A stretch of DNA of 64,000 bases from Calothrix sp. PCC 7716 (GCF_019977735.1 NZ_AP025018.1:9738580-9802579); one strand, 5' to 3'. Shown: positions 35,500 to 46,104, counted from the stretch's first letter. Numbers and translations: made by a program. Notes: generated by a model from the letters alone, not told the origin.

Positions 35500-37473
35500 T
35501 TAAAATCTAAACCCTAATAAGTTCCAATAATTTAAAAAAGTTAAAAACATCAACGCGGCGCCTGTAATTACTGTATAATATATTCTTTGAATGCATCTTC
35601 CTTGTTTATTCTTCCAAATTAAAAAAATGTAATAGGTTAATATAATAGTCATTCCACCTGATATAATTGGCATAGACAACAAAATTTTATACACTGGATT
35701 CACTCCGTAAATTATTCTAAAAAACTCCGATTGCTTGTAAGGTATTATCAATCTACCAATCACTATAAACAGTAAGTTGACATAAGCAATCAAAATTATA
35801 AGCAATTTAGTTCTGCTGATTATATATGATGATTGATTTTCTGTTATAATAGAACTGAGAAGCCTGGGTAAATGTATAAAATTAAAAAGTTTAAGTTTTC
35901 GATTGAAGTAAATTAAAGCTAATTTGACAGGTTGGGATAAACAAGCAAATATAAAGATGGAAAAAAAGATTTTGTACAAAAGTATTTGAAAAGAAAGATT
36001 TTCATACCAGTTTTTTTGACGAAGCGTAAAAATGCCATCGAATAAATAAATAGCATTTTTACGTTGTTTAAAACTAATATACTTATCGCCTTCTAAAGAT
36101 AGAAATAGCATCGGTGCAACTTGAACGTATTGCCGAGAATCATAAACAAGTGTATTATCTGGTTTAATTTCCACGGTAAAATAATACGGTTCAAAAAACT
36201 TTTCTATCGTTGTTTGAGATGTAATAGTATCTAAATAATTCCCGTTTAACCGACGTAATGCTTTTAAAGATTTAGCAGCAGCAAGATTTGGTTTATTTTC
36301 AATGGGATAATAACGATTGAGAAATTCTCTGATAAACTGGGAATCAAGTGTGGATGTGGAGTTACAGACAACAAACACTCCCACGTCCGAATGAGGTATC
36401 AAAATTAATTGACTTACAAACCCTTCTATTAAACCACCGTGTCGAATTATTCTGACATTGTTACGAAACTGTTCTTGAAATGCATACGCTATACCTGGAA
36501 TGCGCGCGTCTGATGTAAAATGTTGACGGTGCATTTCTTTGATTGTACCTGGTTGTAATATGGAAGTGTCATACAGGCGCCCTTGGTTTAAGTGGGCTAT
36601 CATAAAGTTGGCAATGTCAGTTGCTGTAGTACTCAAAGCTATTGCTGGAACTTGATGTTCGTATGTATAAGGTTGGGCTTCATATTTATTATCCTTATAT
36701 TCGTAACCTATTGCTAAGTCTGATTTTAATGAAGGTGGTGGTGGCTGTAAAAAGGTAGTATGCTGCATCCCCAAAGGTTGTAAAATCTTTTTGTCTATAT
36801 ATTCAGCAAACGGTATCCTTGAAACTCGCTCGACAATATAACCTACTAATGCGATTCCATAATTAGAATACGTTGATATTATACCTGGAGGTTGTATTTG
36901 TAAGGGTTTGCGTTTTGCTAAATGCTCTCCAAGTGGTTGTAGTAAGTTCTGAGTTCGGGCTGACATGCCAATATCATTGACATCTAAGCCTGATGTGTGA
37001 GTTAATAAATTGGCTATTGTTATGGGTTGTGAAAAATTATTATCAAGCTGAAAGTCTTTAATATAGTCGTTTACAGGATTTTTCAAGTTGATTTTACCCT
37101 GCTCTACAAGCTGCATTATCGCAGTGGCAGTAAATAATTTAGATATTGATGCGACTCTAAATAAGGTTTTATCTGGAACAACAGGTATTTTCTTGTCCAC
37201 ATCCGCATAACCATATCCCTGTTGGAAATATATCTTTCCATCTTTAACCACCACAACTGCTACACCCGGAACTTTCTCCTCATCCATTTTTTCGGCAAAG
37301 TACTCGTCAACAAATTTCTTTAAACCCTCTAAATGATTTAAAGATTGTTTTTCGACGTGGACTGTTAAAGGTGTTTGCTGCGGTTGCAAATGTATTATCC
37401 GTGCAGGAGTTGCAATTGCAGTCTGAAACAATGCTGCTATCATTACAATACACACAAATGGTAGACGTTTCAT
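35500..37473 (-). CDS. Exported serine hydrolase (class C beta-lactamase fold) with C-terminal membrane helices
   Basis: This 657-residue protein has an N-terminal signal peptide (about residues 1-22). The serine hydrolase domain spans about 50-400: S109-x-x-K112 in VASISKLF, the Y-x-N motif in STYSNYGIALVGY, and HGG in IRHGGLIEG. This is the low-molecular-mass PBP/class C beta-lactamase/esterase family. A beta-rich linker follows, then about four membrane helices near residues 500-655. This architecture resembles D-alanyl-D-alanine carboxypeptidase-like or peptide-modifying enzymes of the envelope. Its substrate is unknown. Confidence 0.88.
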   Translation of the reverse strand: MKRLPFVCIVMIAALFQTAIATPARIIHLQPQQTPLTVHVEKQSLNHLEGLKKFVDEYFAEKMDEEKVPGVAVVVVKDGKIYFQQGYGYADVDKKIPVVPDKTLFRVASISKLFTATAIMQLVEQGKINLKNPVNDYIKDFQLDNNFSQPITIANLLTHTSGLDVNDIGMSARTQNLLQPLGEHLAKRKPLQIQPPGIISTYSNYGIALVGYIVERVSRIPFAEYIDKKILQPLGMQHTTFLQPPPPSLKSDLAIGYEYKDNKYEAQPYTYEHQVPAIALSTTATDIANFMIAHLNQGRLYDTSILQPGTIKEMHRQHFTSDARIPGIAYAFQEQFRNNVRIIRHGGLIEGFVSQLILIPHSDVGVFVVCNSTSTLDSQFIREFLNRYYPIENKPNLAAAKSLKALRRLNGNYLDTITSQTTIEKFFEPYYFTVEIKPDNTLVYDSRQYVQVAPMLFLSLEGDKYISFKQRKNAIYLFDGIFTLRQKNWYENLSFQILLYKIFFSIFIFACLSQPVKLALIYFNRKLKLFNFIHLPRLLSSIITENQSSYIISRTKLLIILIAYVNLLFIVIGRLIIPYKQSEFFRIIYGVNPVYKILLSMPIISGGMTIILTYYIFLIWKNKQGRCIQRIYYTVITGAALMFLTFLNYWNLLGFRF

Positions 37474-37561
37474 TTACTGGCTATGTTGGATGAGTGAAAA
37501 TCCCGATTTTTGAATCGAGATTACACATTCTACTCGATTTTGTATCATTCCTCGCTTTTTA

Positions 37562-38752
37562 CTATCTCATCCCCTCAAATACCAATCGTGATATATCTGG
37601 AAAAATACTGTTACTCTCACTATATTTACGGGAGCATCCAAAAACTGCCACTATATACTGCATTCTACCATCTTTGCTTCCTATATAAGCCACTTCTTGG
37701 CGCCCTGTTGATGTTTGACCCGCTTTGGAAGCAAATATAATTTCTTTACCTGACAACGACTCACCCAAAAAATTCTCTATCGCATTAAATCCCTCTGTGG
37801 GAGGAGGATTATTTTTCCATGTGGATATGCGTAAATCTCGTTTCAACAATGTCAACATTTTCTGACTTGATGGCGCCGAAACAGCACGATTTGTTACAAT
37901 TTCATACATCAGTCGTGCCGCATGATATGTTGATATGCGATTGCCAGTATTTTGACTATTCTGTAATTGTAGTTCTGTACCTTGAGGTTGGCTTATTTTT
38001 GGTTCAGTGACTGGAAACGTTTTTTGACTAATATTGATACCTTTATATCCAGCTTGTTCAAAAAAACGGTTTACCTGATATCTTTTATTTAGCCAGGTTG
38101 CTAATTTAGACTCACTCAATTGATTCAAAGAAGTTTTTGTGTCGGTTATTGTGTCTATTATCTGACTTGCTGCATCATTATCTGATTTCAAAATCATATT
38201 TACTAAATTTTGATGAGAATAATTATTATTATCAACAATATACAAGTTGTGATATTGCTCTAATATAACCATCCAGAATAATTTGACAACACTGGCAGGA
38301 TATTTAGGAACGTGTTGGTGGTATCCTGAGATTGTTTGAGTTTTGATATCAATTAATGTAACTGATAAAGGTTCTAATGGTAATTCTTGCTGTTTGGTCA
38401 AGTTAACGACAGCATTGACTATCTTATCTAATTTTTGACTTTTAGTTAATTTTGGGTTATTTAGGACATTGTATGTAATTTTAAAATTCTTTGTTTTGAT
38501 TAAGGGGTTACTTTTTATCGCTGAAACCTTTAATGTCTTGATGACTTCCACAGCAGAGGAATTTATAAATCTTGCATGGGGTAATTGATGATGATTTACT
38601 TTATACCGTTGACGAATAATTTTATTATATCCGCAGGCACCGATTAAAACGGCGCCGAATATTAAAAAAATTTGCTTGGTAAATAACCATGAGTACCAGT
38701 TGGGAGCTATTTTGTCTTGGTCGTCTAATTTGTTTGTCCTGATTTGTTTCAT
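37562..38752 (-). CDS. Serine hydrolase (class A beta-lactamase-like), membrane-anchored
   Basis: This 396-residue protein has one N-terminal membrane segment (about residues 25-42, LFTKQIFLIFGAVLIGAC). The transpeptidase-like domain shows S-x-x-K in YPASVVKLFW (about 155), S-D-N in ILKSDNDAASQ, and the third motif as K-A-G in FASKAGQTSTGRQ, where K-T-G is usual. The altered third motif and an insert of about 40 residues after SDN are unusual for true beta-lactamases. It lies 88 bp upstream of the class C-type hydrolase on the same strand, so they may be co-transcribed. Confidence 0.86.
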   Translation of the reverse strand: MKQIRTNKLDDQDKIAPNWYSWLFTKQIFLIFGAVLIGACGYNKIIRQRYKVNHHQLPHARFINSSAVEVIKTLKVSAIKSNPLIKTKNFKITYNVLNNPKLTKSQKLDKIVNAVVNLTKQQELPLEPLSVTLIDIKTQTISGYHQHVPKYPASVVKLFWMVILEQYHNLYIVDNNNYSHQNLVNMILKSDNDAASQIIDTITDTKTSLNQLSESKLATWLNKRYQVNRFFEQAGYKGINISQKTFPVTEPKISQPQGTELQLQNSQNTGNRISTYHAARLMYEIVTNRAVSAPSSQKMLTLLKRDLRISTWKNNPPPTEGFNAIENFLGESLSGKEIIFASKAGQTSTGRQEVAYIGSKDGRMQYIVAVFGCSRKYSESNSIFPDISRLVFEGMR

Positions 38753-39010
38753 TTAGAATAAAGTCAGAATTTTAACCGACAGTATACCAGATAACATGCG
38801 CTTTTATTGTTTTACAGTTATGGCGCCATTTAATATAAGCATTTTTAACCCTACGATAGATGTCAAGTAGCTGTATAGCCTGTTTAGATTAAAATTATTC
38901 GCACAGAGTCAAAAAATCTGATAGGGTGAAATAATGTTTAGATGTATGGAAACTACTTGAAATAAATCATTAATTGGAACTAAAAGTGTAAATTATTACT
39001 TAAATTTATC
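38753..39010. other. Divergent spacer between serine hydrolase and TamB-like gene
   Basis: This 258-bp AT-rich stretch has no reading frame of note and one GGCGCC at 38822. Promoters for both directions are expected here. Confidence 0.4.
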
Positions 39011-42000
39011 ATGAGATTACCACCAGGGCGTGATTCTGAACCACTTAATCGTCGATTATGGCTTTTACTGTTGAGACGTGGTAGTATTGCTTTGATTGTG
39101 GTTTTAGTCGCTTCCATTAGTGGTGGCGCCTGGTGGTTAAGAAATTTTATCCTTCAAGATTTAGTACCCTTAGTTCAAACGAATCTAGCTGAGTTGCTCG
39201 GACGACCGATAGAAATCGGTAAGGTGGATAGTGTAACTTTAAATAGTATCCGATTTAGTTCGCTCAATATACCCGCAACTGCACAGGACTCAGATAGAGT
39301 TACAGCAAAAGCTATTGATGTTCAATTTAATCCTTTACAAGTTCTTTTTACTAGAACTCTGAATTTAAATGTTGCTTTAGTCGAACCGAGTGTTTATTTA
39401 GAGCAAGATAAAAACGGTCAATGGTTAACTACACAAATAAAGACAGGGAAAGAAGAGAAAGGTTTTATTACGACTAATTTAGAAAGTTTGATTATACGCA
39501 ATGCCAGTTTGGCCTTAGTACCCACACCAAAACCTGGTATACCGAAAACTACTGTTGTTTTTAATCAAGCTAATGGTGTTATCAGAATTTTACCAGAGAA
39601 GCAAGGCGCCACTACTATAACAAATTTATCGTATGATATCGGCGCCTCTGTTAGCAATACTCAAGGTAAAGTAGATATCGATGGTAAAACTCAGTTAGTT
39701 TCAGGACAAATAAATTCGACGAACTTAAATGTCCAAGCACGTGATTTACTCGTTGCTGATATAACTAAATTAGTGCAATCACCGATAAGTGCGACTTCGG
39801 GTAGCGTTAATGCTTTCCTTACAGTAGATATTACACCGAAGGCGCCTATAAGTGTAACCGGAACCGCCGATTTAAATAAAATTGCCGCGAAAGTAGATAA
39901 TATTCCTCAATTAATTACCAACACCCAAGGTAACTTACAGTTTCAAGGTCAAAACATTTCTACAAATAACCTGACTACGAACTTTGGGAAAATACCACTC
40001 CAGGTACAAGGCACCGTCAATACTCAAACAGGTTACAATTTGAATGCGCTGATTCTACCCACAAATATTCAAACCATTCTCAGCACCCTCAACGCAAAGT
40101 CACCAGTTACAGCTATCGGACAAGTCCAAGCAAACGTCAAAATTCAAGGCAACATCAAACAACCCACCGCAACGGGAACCATTAGTACAGTAAAACTCGC
40201 GACTATCGACCGTTTACAACTAAACTCGGTCAGTAGCAACTTTCGTGTAGATATTTCAGGTACACCCGTTATTACCCTTTCTAACCTCCAAGTCACACCA
40301 ACCCTAGGAGGACAAATTTTAGGAAGTGGAAAAATTCAACTTGCTCAAAATGGTAATGTCAACCTAAATATACAAGCATTGGGAATTCCTGGAAATTCTG
40401 TTGCGGGTATATATAATGTTGCACTTCCTCTCAATATTGGTAACGTTGCTGCAAACGCGAATATTTCTGGCCAACTCGGTCAACCACTACAACTCGCTTT
40501 ACAAAACTTAAAAGTGGCACCAGAAATAGGAGGAGTAGTTACAGCAAACGGTAATATACAGTTAGCGCAGCAAGGTAATGTCAATCTAAATATACAAGCT
40601 TCGGGAATTCCAGGAAACAGAGTTGCTTCTGCATATAATATTGCACTTCCTATAAATATAGGTAATGTCGGCGCCAATGGTAATGTTTCAGGTCGTTTGG
40701 GAACATCTTCATTACAACTTGCTTTACAAAACTTAAAAGTGGCACCAGAAATAGGAGGAGTAGTTACAGCAAACGGTAATATACAGTTAGCACAGCAAGG
40801 TAATGTCAATCTAAATATACAAGCTTCGGGAATTCCAGGAAACAGAGTTGCTTCTGCATATAATATTGCACTTCCTATAAATATAGGTAATGTCGGCGCC
40901 AATGGTAATGTTTCAGGTCGTTTGGGTACTCCTTCATTACAACTTGCTTTACAAAACTTAAAAGTGGCACCAGAAATAGGAGGAGTAGTTACAGCAAACG
41001 GTAATATACAGTTAGCGCAACAAGGTCGAGTCAACTTAAATTTAAACGCTTTGCAAATACCTGGGGATGCAATAGCGCGTGCATATAAAGTGAAGGCTCC
41101 AATTACAATAGGTAATGTGAGTGCAAATGCGAATATTTCGGGAGTGCTGGGTAATTTAAGGACAATAGCACAATTTCAGGCGCCGAGTTCAACTTATCCG
41201 AGTTCGGGACAAATTAGCATTGCCACAAGTAATAACAATAATATAGAGTTGCAAAATGCGAGTATTCGCTTCGCTGGTGGAACGGTGACAGCACAGGGTA
41301 GGGTAGAAGATAAACGTTTTAATGTAGCTGTTCGTGCGGATGGTGTACAATTGAACCGCTTTGATAAATTACAGTTACCGAAACAACTTTCATCAGGGAG
41401 TTTGAATACAGCGTTGAATTTAACGGGTACAACAGACTCGTTACAGTTAGAGAATATACGAGCATTAGGACTTGCCACTATAAATAATGTAGCATCCGGC
41501 GCCGTCAATATAAGCAATATAAGTTTGAATAACGGTCGTTGGCAAGTTAATGGTGGTGTTTCGCAAATTGCCTTAAATCAGTTTTCGTCTAACTTACGTG
41601 GTCGGTTAAATAGTAGCTTTAATATAGGGGGAACAACAAAATCGTTTGCTCTCTCAAATATTCGTGGAAGTGGAAATTTTAATTTAACTCAAGGGGTATC
41701 GGTACTTGAACAACCCGTAGTGGGTAACTTACAGTGGGACGGTCAACTCTTAGGACTGAGTGCGAGAACTACAGGGTTAACCGCAAATGGTGTAATAGCA
41801 GTCAACACCGAAAGTCAAGCACCACAAATTACAGATTTGAATTTGAATATTGCTGCACGTAACTTTAACTTACTTAAGGCACCAGTAACAATACCAAATT
41901 TAGCTTTGGCTGGTAGAGTAGATTTTACAGGGAATGTCACGGGTAATTTAAACACACCTATTGCCAATGGAAATTTGGAGTTACGGAACTTTGCTGTAAA

Positions 42001-44782
42001 TAACTTAGCGTTCGACCCAGTTTTGACAGGAAGTGTGAGTTATGCTGGTGGAACGGGCGCCGCTTTGAATCTAACTGGTAACAAACAAGATAGAATAGCA
42101 GTGAATCTAGGCGCCGATAATCTTCCGACATCGTTTATAATTCAACGTGGAGAAAGTGTCGCAAAGGGTAGAACAGAGGGAGATAATTTAATTGCCAGTG
42201 CAGAAAACTTTCCTGTAACTGTTTTAGGAAGTCTTGTTCCTGCAAATATCCCAAATATCCAACCGTTAGCAGGGAATATATCAGGTAACGTTGTTGCGAA
42301 TATTAGAACGAGAAATGCAAGTGGCGCCGTAGCAGTGGTTCAACCAAGAATTGGTAGAATAGCGGGAGAAGCATTTACAGGAAACTTTAGCTTTATTAAT
42401 GGAACTGCCAGTTTAAATAATGGACAATTTCAAGTCGGTGATAGTTTAATATCGTTGAATGGTAGTGTAGAGACACAAGGAAATCGTCAAGTTCAAGTTC
42501 AAGCTACGGTAAATCAAGCCAGAATCGAAAAGCTTTTACAAGCATTGAGTATTTATAACTTTCAAGATTTATTAACAGGTGTAGAGTCTCCACAATTTGC
42601 AGGAGCTTCAGTATTAAGACCAACAACTGAGTTGTATATACCGCAGGATGTGAGTTTGTTAACGCAGTTGGATATATTTAAGAAAATTACAGATGTTATA
42701 GCTAAACAGGAAACAGTTGAGCAACAACAAGAAGTAACGGGTATACCAGCACTTTCGGAACTACAAGGTTTAATTAGTGCCAAGTTGGATGTAACAGGTT
42801 CGTTAGAGTCGGGGTTAAATACGAACTTTAATGTAAATGGTTCAAATGTGGAATGGGGGAGTTACAATATTGGGGGAGTAACGGCGAATGGTGATTTTAC
42901 GAATGGTACATTAACGTTACAACCTTTACAGGTAGGTTTTGAAGGTGGAATTTTAGGATTTACGGGACAGTTGGGTCAAAGAGAGTTATCGGGACAGTTC
43001 CGAGTATCGAACTTACCAATTTCAGCATTACAACGGTTTGGTAATTTACCAGTTAATGCGACGGGTGAAATAAACGCATTAACAGCGCTAAGTGGTAGTT
43101 TAACAAATCCGAGTGCGAAAGGGGATGTTTCCCTGGCAAATGCGACGTTAAATTCTAAACCGATAAAAAGCGCACAGTTGAGTTTTAATTTAAATAATGC
43201 GCGTTTAAATTTTGGTAGTACAGTAGCGGTAACCGATGCACAACCACTTAATATTATAGGTAGTATACCTGCTGCCTTACCATTCGGCGCTCCTCCAGAA
43301 AGTAATCAAATAAATATAACAGCGAATGTAAGAGATGATGGTTTATCGTTGTTGAACGTACTTACCGACCAAGTTAGCTGGGTTTCGGGTACGGGAGAGG
43401 TAAATGTAGCGATAGGGGGAACATTGAGTCAACCGACGATAACCGGAACAGCAAACGTGAATAATGCGACTTTGACAACGGTAGCATTAACAGAGCCTTT
43501 AACTAATGTAACAGGCGCCGTGCAATTTGACCGTGATGTAATAAATGTGCAAAATTTAGAAGCTTTATATAATAGAGAACGAGTAACAGCAGCAGGAAGT
43601 TTACCAATATTTGAGCAGCAAACAGTAAATAATCCTTTAACAGTATCATTAAATGACCTGAATGTGAGATTAGAAGGACTATATGAAGGGGGAGTTAGTG
43701 GAGATGCGGTTATTACAGGAAGTGTAGTCAAACCAGTATTAGGTGGAACAATAAGACTAGCTTCAGGAGAAGTATCAATAACTCAACGGTCAGGACAACA
43801 ACGACAGCAACCACAACAAGAAGCTTTAGAGACAGAAGAGAATGAAACACCAACTAACCAAAATACAACAACACAGCGTCCTCCCATTGGGTTTTCGGAA
43901 CTAAGATTAATATTAGAAGATAATGTGCGGGTTACAAGTGACTTATTGCCAACAAATTTAACAAACCCACTTTTATCGAGTTTAACAAATCAAGATTTTT
44001 TGAGCTTTGATGCAGAAGGCGCCTTAACAATAAATGGTACATTAGAAAAACCACTTCCTGAAGGAGTAATCAACTTAACAGGGGGACAAATAAACTTATT
44101 TGCTACACAATTTGTATTAGAACGGGGATACGAGCAAACAGCAACGTTTACACCAAGTCTAGGTTTAGACCCAATACTGAATGTAAGATTGTTAGCAATA
44201 GTACCAGAATCGAATGCAACTCGATTACCCACATCATCAATATCAGGAGAAATAAATGAAGTTCCAGTAACAAGTTTAGGTACATTACGCAGTGTGCGTG
44301 TATTTGCGCGTGTCAACGGACAAGCAAGTAATATAAACGACAACTTAGAATTAACAAGTGACCCAAGACGCAATAGAGCCGAAATAGTATCTTTAATAGG
44401 GGGAACTATCGTTAATGCATTTAACCAACAAGACGGAGGACTAGGAATAATATCCGCAGCAGGAAATAGAATATTAACACCCCTACAAGGAATAATCAGT
44501 TCACTCGGTCAAACAATAGGATTAAGCGAACTACGTTTATATCCCACAGTCATCAACAACCGTAGCACAAACAGAAGTTCATCAGTATTAGGATTAGCAG
44601 CAGAAGCAGGATTTAACGTCAATAGAAATATATCCTTATCAGTATCGCGAGTCTTCATAGTCGATGAACCATTTAGATATAACTTAATATATCGACTCAA
44701 CGACGAAATGTTATTGAGAGGTTCAACAGATTTATCAGAAGACAGTCGCGCGCTGTTTGAGTACGAAACTAGAATTCCATAA
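39011..44782 (+). CDS. TamB-like translocation/assembly module protein
   Basis: This 1923-residue protein has a short cytoplasmic start, one membrane helix (about residues 22-47), and a very long repetitive beta-rich periplasmic region. It ends with the conserved DUF490/TamB domain (about 1540-1923), including LRLILEDNVRVTSDLLPTNL, FVLERGYEQTATF, LELTSDPRRNRAEIVSLIGG and SEDSRALFEYETRIP. Such proteins bridge inner and outer membranes as a lipid-conducting groove or assist outer-membrane assembly. Residues about 497-720 hold three near-identical 75-residue units (225 bp each). It is the longest gene here and is monocistronic. Confidence 0.94.
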   Translation: MRLPPGRDSEPLNRRLWLLLLRRGSIALIVVLVASISGGAWWLRNFILQDLVPLVQTNLAELLGRPIEIGKVDSVTLNSIRFSSLNIPATAQDSDRVTAKAIDVQFNPLQVLFTRTLNLNVALVEPSVYLEQDKNGQWLTTQIKTGKEEKGFITTNLESLIIRNASLALVPTPKPGIPKTTVVFNQANGVIRILPEKQGATTITNLSYDIGASVSNTQGKVDIDGKTQLVSGQINSTNLNVQARDLLVADITKLVQSPISATSGSVNAFLTVDITPKAPISVTGTADLNKIAAKVDNIPQLITNTQGNLQFQGQNISTNNLTTNFGKIPLQVQGTVNTQTGYNLNALILPTNIQTILSTLNAKSPVTAIGQVQANVKIQGNIKQPTATGTISTVKLATIDRLQLNSVSSNFRVDISGTPVITLSNLQVTPTLGGQILGSGKIQLAQNGNVNLNIQALGIPGNSVAGIYNVALPLNIGNVAANANISGQLGQPLQLALQNLKVAPEIGGVVTANGNIQLAQQGNVNLNIQASGIPGNRVASAYNIALPINIGNVGANGNVSGRLGTSSLQLALQNLKVAPEIGGVVTANGNIQLAQQGNVNLNIQASGIPGNRVASAYNIALPINIGNVGANGNVSGRLGTPSLQLALQNLKVAPEIGGVVTANGNIQLAQQGRVNLNLNALQIPGDAIARAYKVKAPITIGNVSANANISGVLGNLRTIAQFQAPSSTYPSSGQISIATSNNNNIELQNASIRFAGGTVTAQGRVEDKRFNVAVRADGVQLNRFDKLQLPKQLSSGSLNTALNLTGTTDSLQLENIRALGLATINNVASGAVNISNISLNNGRWQVNGGVSQIALNQFSSNLRGRLNSSFNIGGTTKSFALSNIRGSGNFNLTQGVSVLEQPVVGNLQWDGQLLGLSARTTGLTANGVIAVNTESQAPQITDLNLNIAARNFNLLKAPVTIPNLALAGRVDFTGNVTGNLNTPIANGNLELRNFAVNNLAFDPVLTGSVSYAGGTGAALNLTGNKQDRIAVNLGADNLPTSFIIQRGESVAKGRTEGDNLIASAENFPVTVLGSLVPANIPNIQPLAGNISGNVVANIRTRNASGAVAVVQPRIGRIAGEAFTGNFSFINGTASLNNGQFQVGDSLISLNGSVETQGNRQVQVQATVNQARIEKLLQALSIYNFQDLLTGVESPQFAGASVLRPTTELYIPQDVSLLTQLDIFKKITDVIAKQETVEQQQEVTGIPALSELQGLISAKLDVTGSLESGLNTNFNVNGSNVEWGSYNIGGVTANGDFTNGTLTLQPLQVGFEGGILGFTGQLGQRELSGQFRVSNLPISALQRFGNLPVNATGEINALTALSGSLTNPSAKGDVSLANATLNSKPIKSAQLSFNLNNARLNFGSTVAVTDAQPLNIIGSIPAALPFGAPPESNQINITANVRDDGLSLLNVLTDQVSWVSGTGEVNVAIGGTLSQPTITGTANVNNATLTTVALTEPLTNVTGAVQFDRDVINVQNLEALYNRERVTAAGSLPIFEQQTVNNPLTVSLNDLNVRLEGLYEGGVSGDAVITGSVVKPVLGGTIRLASGEVSITQRSGQQRQQPQQEALETEENETPTNQNTTTQRPPIGFSELRLILEDNVRVTSDLLPTNLTNPLLSSLTNQDFLSFDAEGALTINGTLEKPLPEGVINLTGGQINLFATQFVLERGYEQTATFTPSLGLDPILNVRLLAIVPESNATRLPTSSISGEINEVPVTSLGTLRSVRVFARVNGQASNINDNLELTSDPRRNRAEIVSLIGGTIVNAFNQQDGGLGIISAAGNRILTPLQGIISSLGQTIGLSELRLYPTVINNRSTNRSSSVLGLAAEAGFNVNRNISLSVSRVFIVDEPFRYNLIYRLNDEMLLRGSTDLSEDSRALFEYETRIP
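40501..41034. repeat. 225-bp tandem repeats inside the TamB-like gene
   Basis: Units begin at 40501, 40726 and 40951, each opening ACAAAACTTAAAAGTGGCAC. The first two are almost identical over 225 bp, and the third matches for about 80 bp before diverging. Each unit codes for 75 residues, so copy changes keep the frame. Confidence 0.88.
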
Positions 44783-45067
44783 TAATTATAAAACCTTTGG
44801 CGCCAAAACAAAAAAATACCCCAACACCTTTCTTCTTTCTTCTTTCTTCTTTCTTCTTTGTGTCTTTTGTGTCTACCCTGCGGGAAATCCTCCGGATTAT
44901 GTGGTTCAATCCTCTTAATTCCCAAATTTTCAAATAACAGCGTTGTAGTATAATGTAGCTTGCCTTTAGTGATTTTTCTTGGCTCGGTTAAATAACGGAT
45001 ATGTCATTCGGTTGGCGTATAATATTTTAGAAATTTGACATATATTATATAGTTTGGTAATATTCTT
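44783..45067. other. Intergenic stretch with CTTCTTT microsatellite
   Basis: This 285-bp stretch between the TamB-like and membrane-protein genes has a simple repeat of CTTCTTT units at 44830-44858, followed by GTGTCTTTTGTGTC, a diverged CTCTGTG-type tail. No gene is supported. Confidence 0.5.
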
Positions 45068-45649
45068 ATGATGAAAAATAGATTTGTAATTAGTTGGACG
45101 TTAATTAGTACTCTTTGCATAAGCTTGATAGTAAGTGGAATTATATTTGGCTCAGTTAATTGGCGCCCTGCTGATTACGGTAATATACAAACATCGATTG
45201 TCGTTTACTTCATTTATTGGATTTTATTAGCAAGTTTACAAGGAGCAGCGCTTTTTTGGAAGTTTGGAGATAAGAACTTTGCTTATAGATGGTTTTTTGT
45301 TACAAGCATAACTGGCTTTTTTGTCATGTTTTTGCATGATTTGATTGTACTACATGTTATGAACGTTGATACCAGAGGACAAGGATCAATCTTTCTTTTA
45401 CTTAGCTTACCGAGTTTAGCTATTACGGGTGGGTTTATATTAGGATTTGCTCAACTTTGGTTAATCAAAAATCGTTATAAACCTAATTTAGAACCTGTTC
45501 AACTGAATATGTACTGGCTATTTTTAGGTGTTGTTTCATGGATAATTGGTTTTGCTAGTTTTTATCTTGGTAATTTTTCCCCAGCTTTATTTATTCTTTA
45601 CCCTATTGGAAGCATTATTAAAGGCTGGTTTATTAATAAGTATTTGTAA
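45068..45649 (+). CDS. Hypothetical five-helix membrane protein, 193 aa
   Basis: I do not recognise the family. Hydrophobic helices lie at about residues 10-30, 43-65, 75-98, 110-132 and 148-185. Short charged loops include SVNWRPADYGNIQ and KNRYKPNLEP. The last helix pair contains LGVVSWIIGFASFYLGNFSP. No catalytic motif is visible. It stands alone on the + strand between the TamB-like gene and the curlin-like array, with a palindrome about 310 bp downstream. Confidence 0.7.
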   Translation: MMKNRFVISWTLISTLCISLIVSGIIFGSVNWRPADYGNIQTSIVVYFIYWILLASLQGAALFWKFGDKNFAYRWFFVTSITGFFVMFLHDLIVLHVMNVDTRGQGSIFLLLSLPSLAITGGFILGFAQLWLIKNRYKPNLEPVQLNMYWLFLGVVSWIIGFASFYLGNFSPALFILYPIGSIIKGWFINKYL

Positions 45650-46104
45650 TGTATATAAATTTAAATAATTTTTACCTGAGGGGCGGCATTTCAAAACTAT
45701 TACCTCATTCACTAGGCGTGTTATACAATAGTAACAAGCCTACAGGGTTAAAGAACCTTTCTCAAGAATTATATTAATTGAAAAATTTTAGCAAAGATGG
45801 AAATATGCAGTTCCTAATCCAATACTGCTTGGTTACGAATTAATAAGGTATCTACAGGGTTTTGTTCTTTGTCGAATTTTACCTTCGGTACACTACCTGA
45901 AGGGAAAACTACGTTTACGTGAACGCGCACCGAGCAGTCTTGGGCGCCTTGGAAGCAAAATGTGAACCGTGGTTCACATTTTCTAAGTATCGAGGTTTAA
46001 AATTGTATAATCCTTTTCCTGAAATGTACTAGTGTAAAATTATACGTTGATATTGATGTGTGAAAGCTTTTTGATTTTGTGGTTTGTAATAGCTTTCACG
46101 CACC
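45650..46104. other. 455-bp intergenic region with a perfect palindrome
   Basis: No gene is supported here. The one clear feature is AAAATGTGAACC-GT-GGTTCACATTTT at 45957-45982, listed separately, next to a GGCGCC at 45943. Confidence 0.55.
45957..45982. promoter_or_regulatory. 26-bp perfect palindrome, candidate operator or terminator
   Basis: AAAATGTGAACC and GGTTCACATTTT are perfect inverted copies separated by GT. The A and T ends could make it a bidirectional terminator for the converging genes around it, but the 310-bp distance from the upstream gene also allows an operator or a small-RNA end. Confidence 0.5.

Noticed and set aside
40480-41034. 184-codon - strand frame inside the TamB-like gene
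   Set aside because: It is a reverse-strand shadow of the 225-bp repeats and repeats with the same period.
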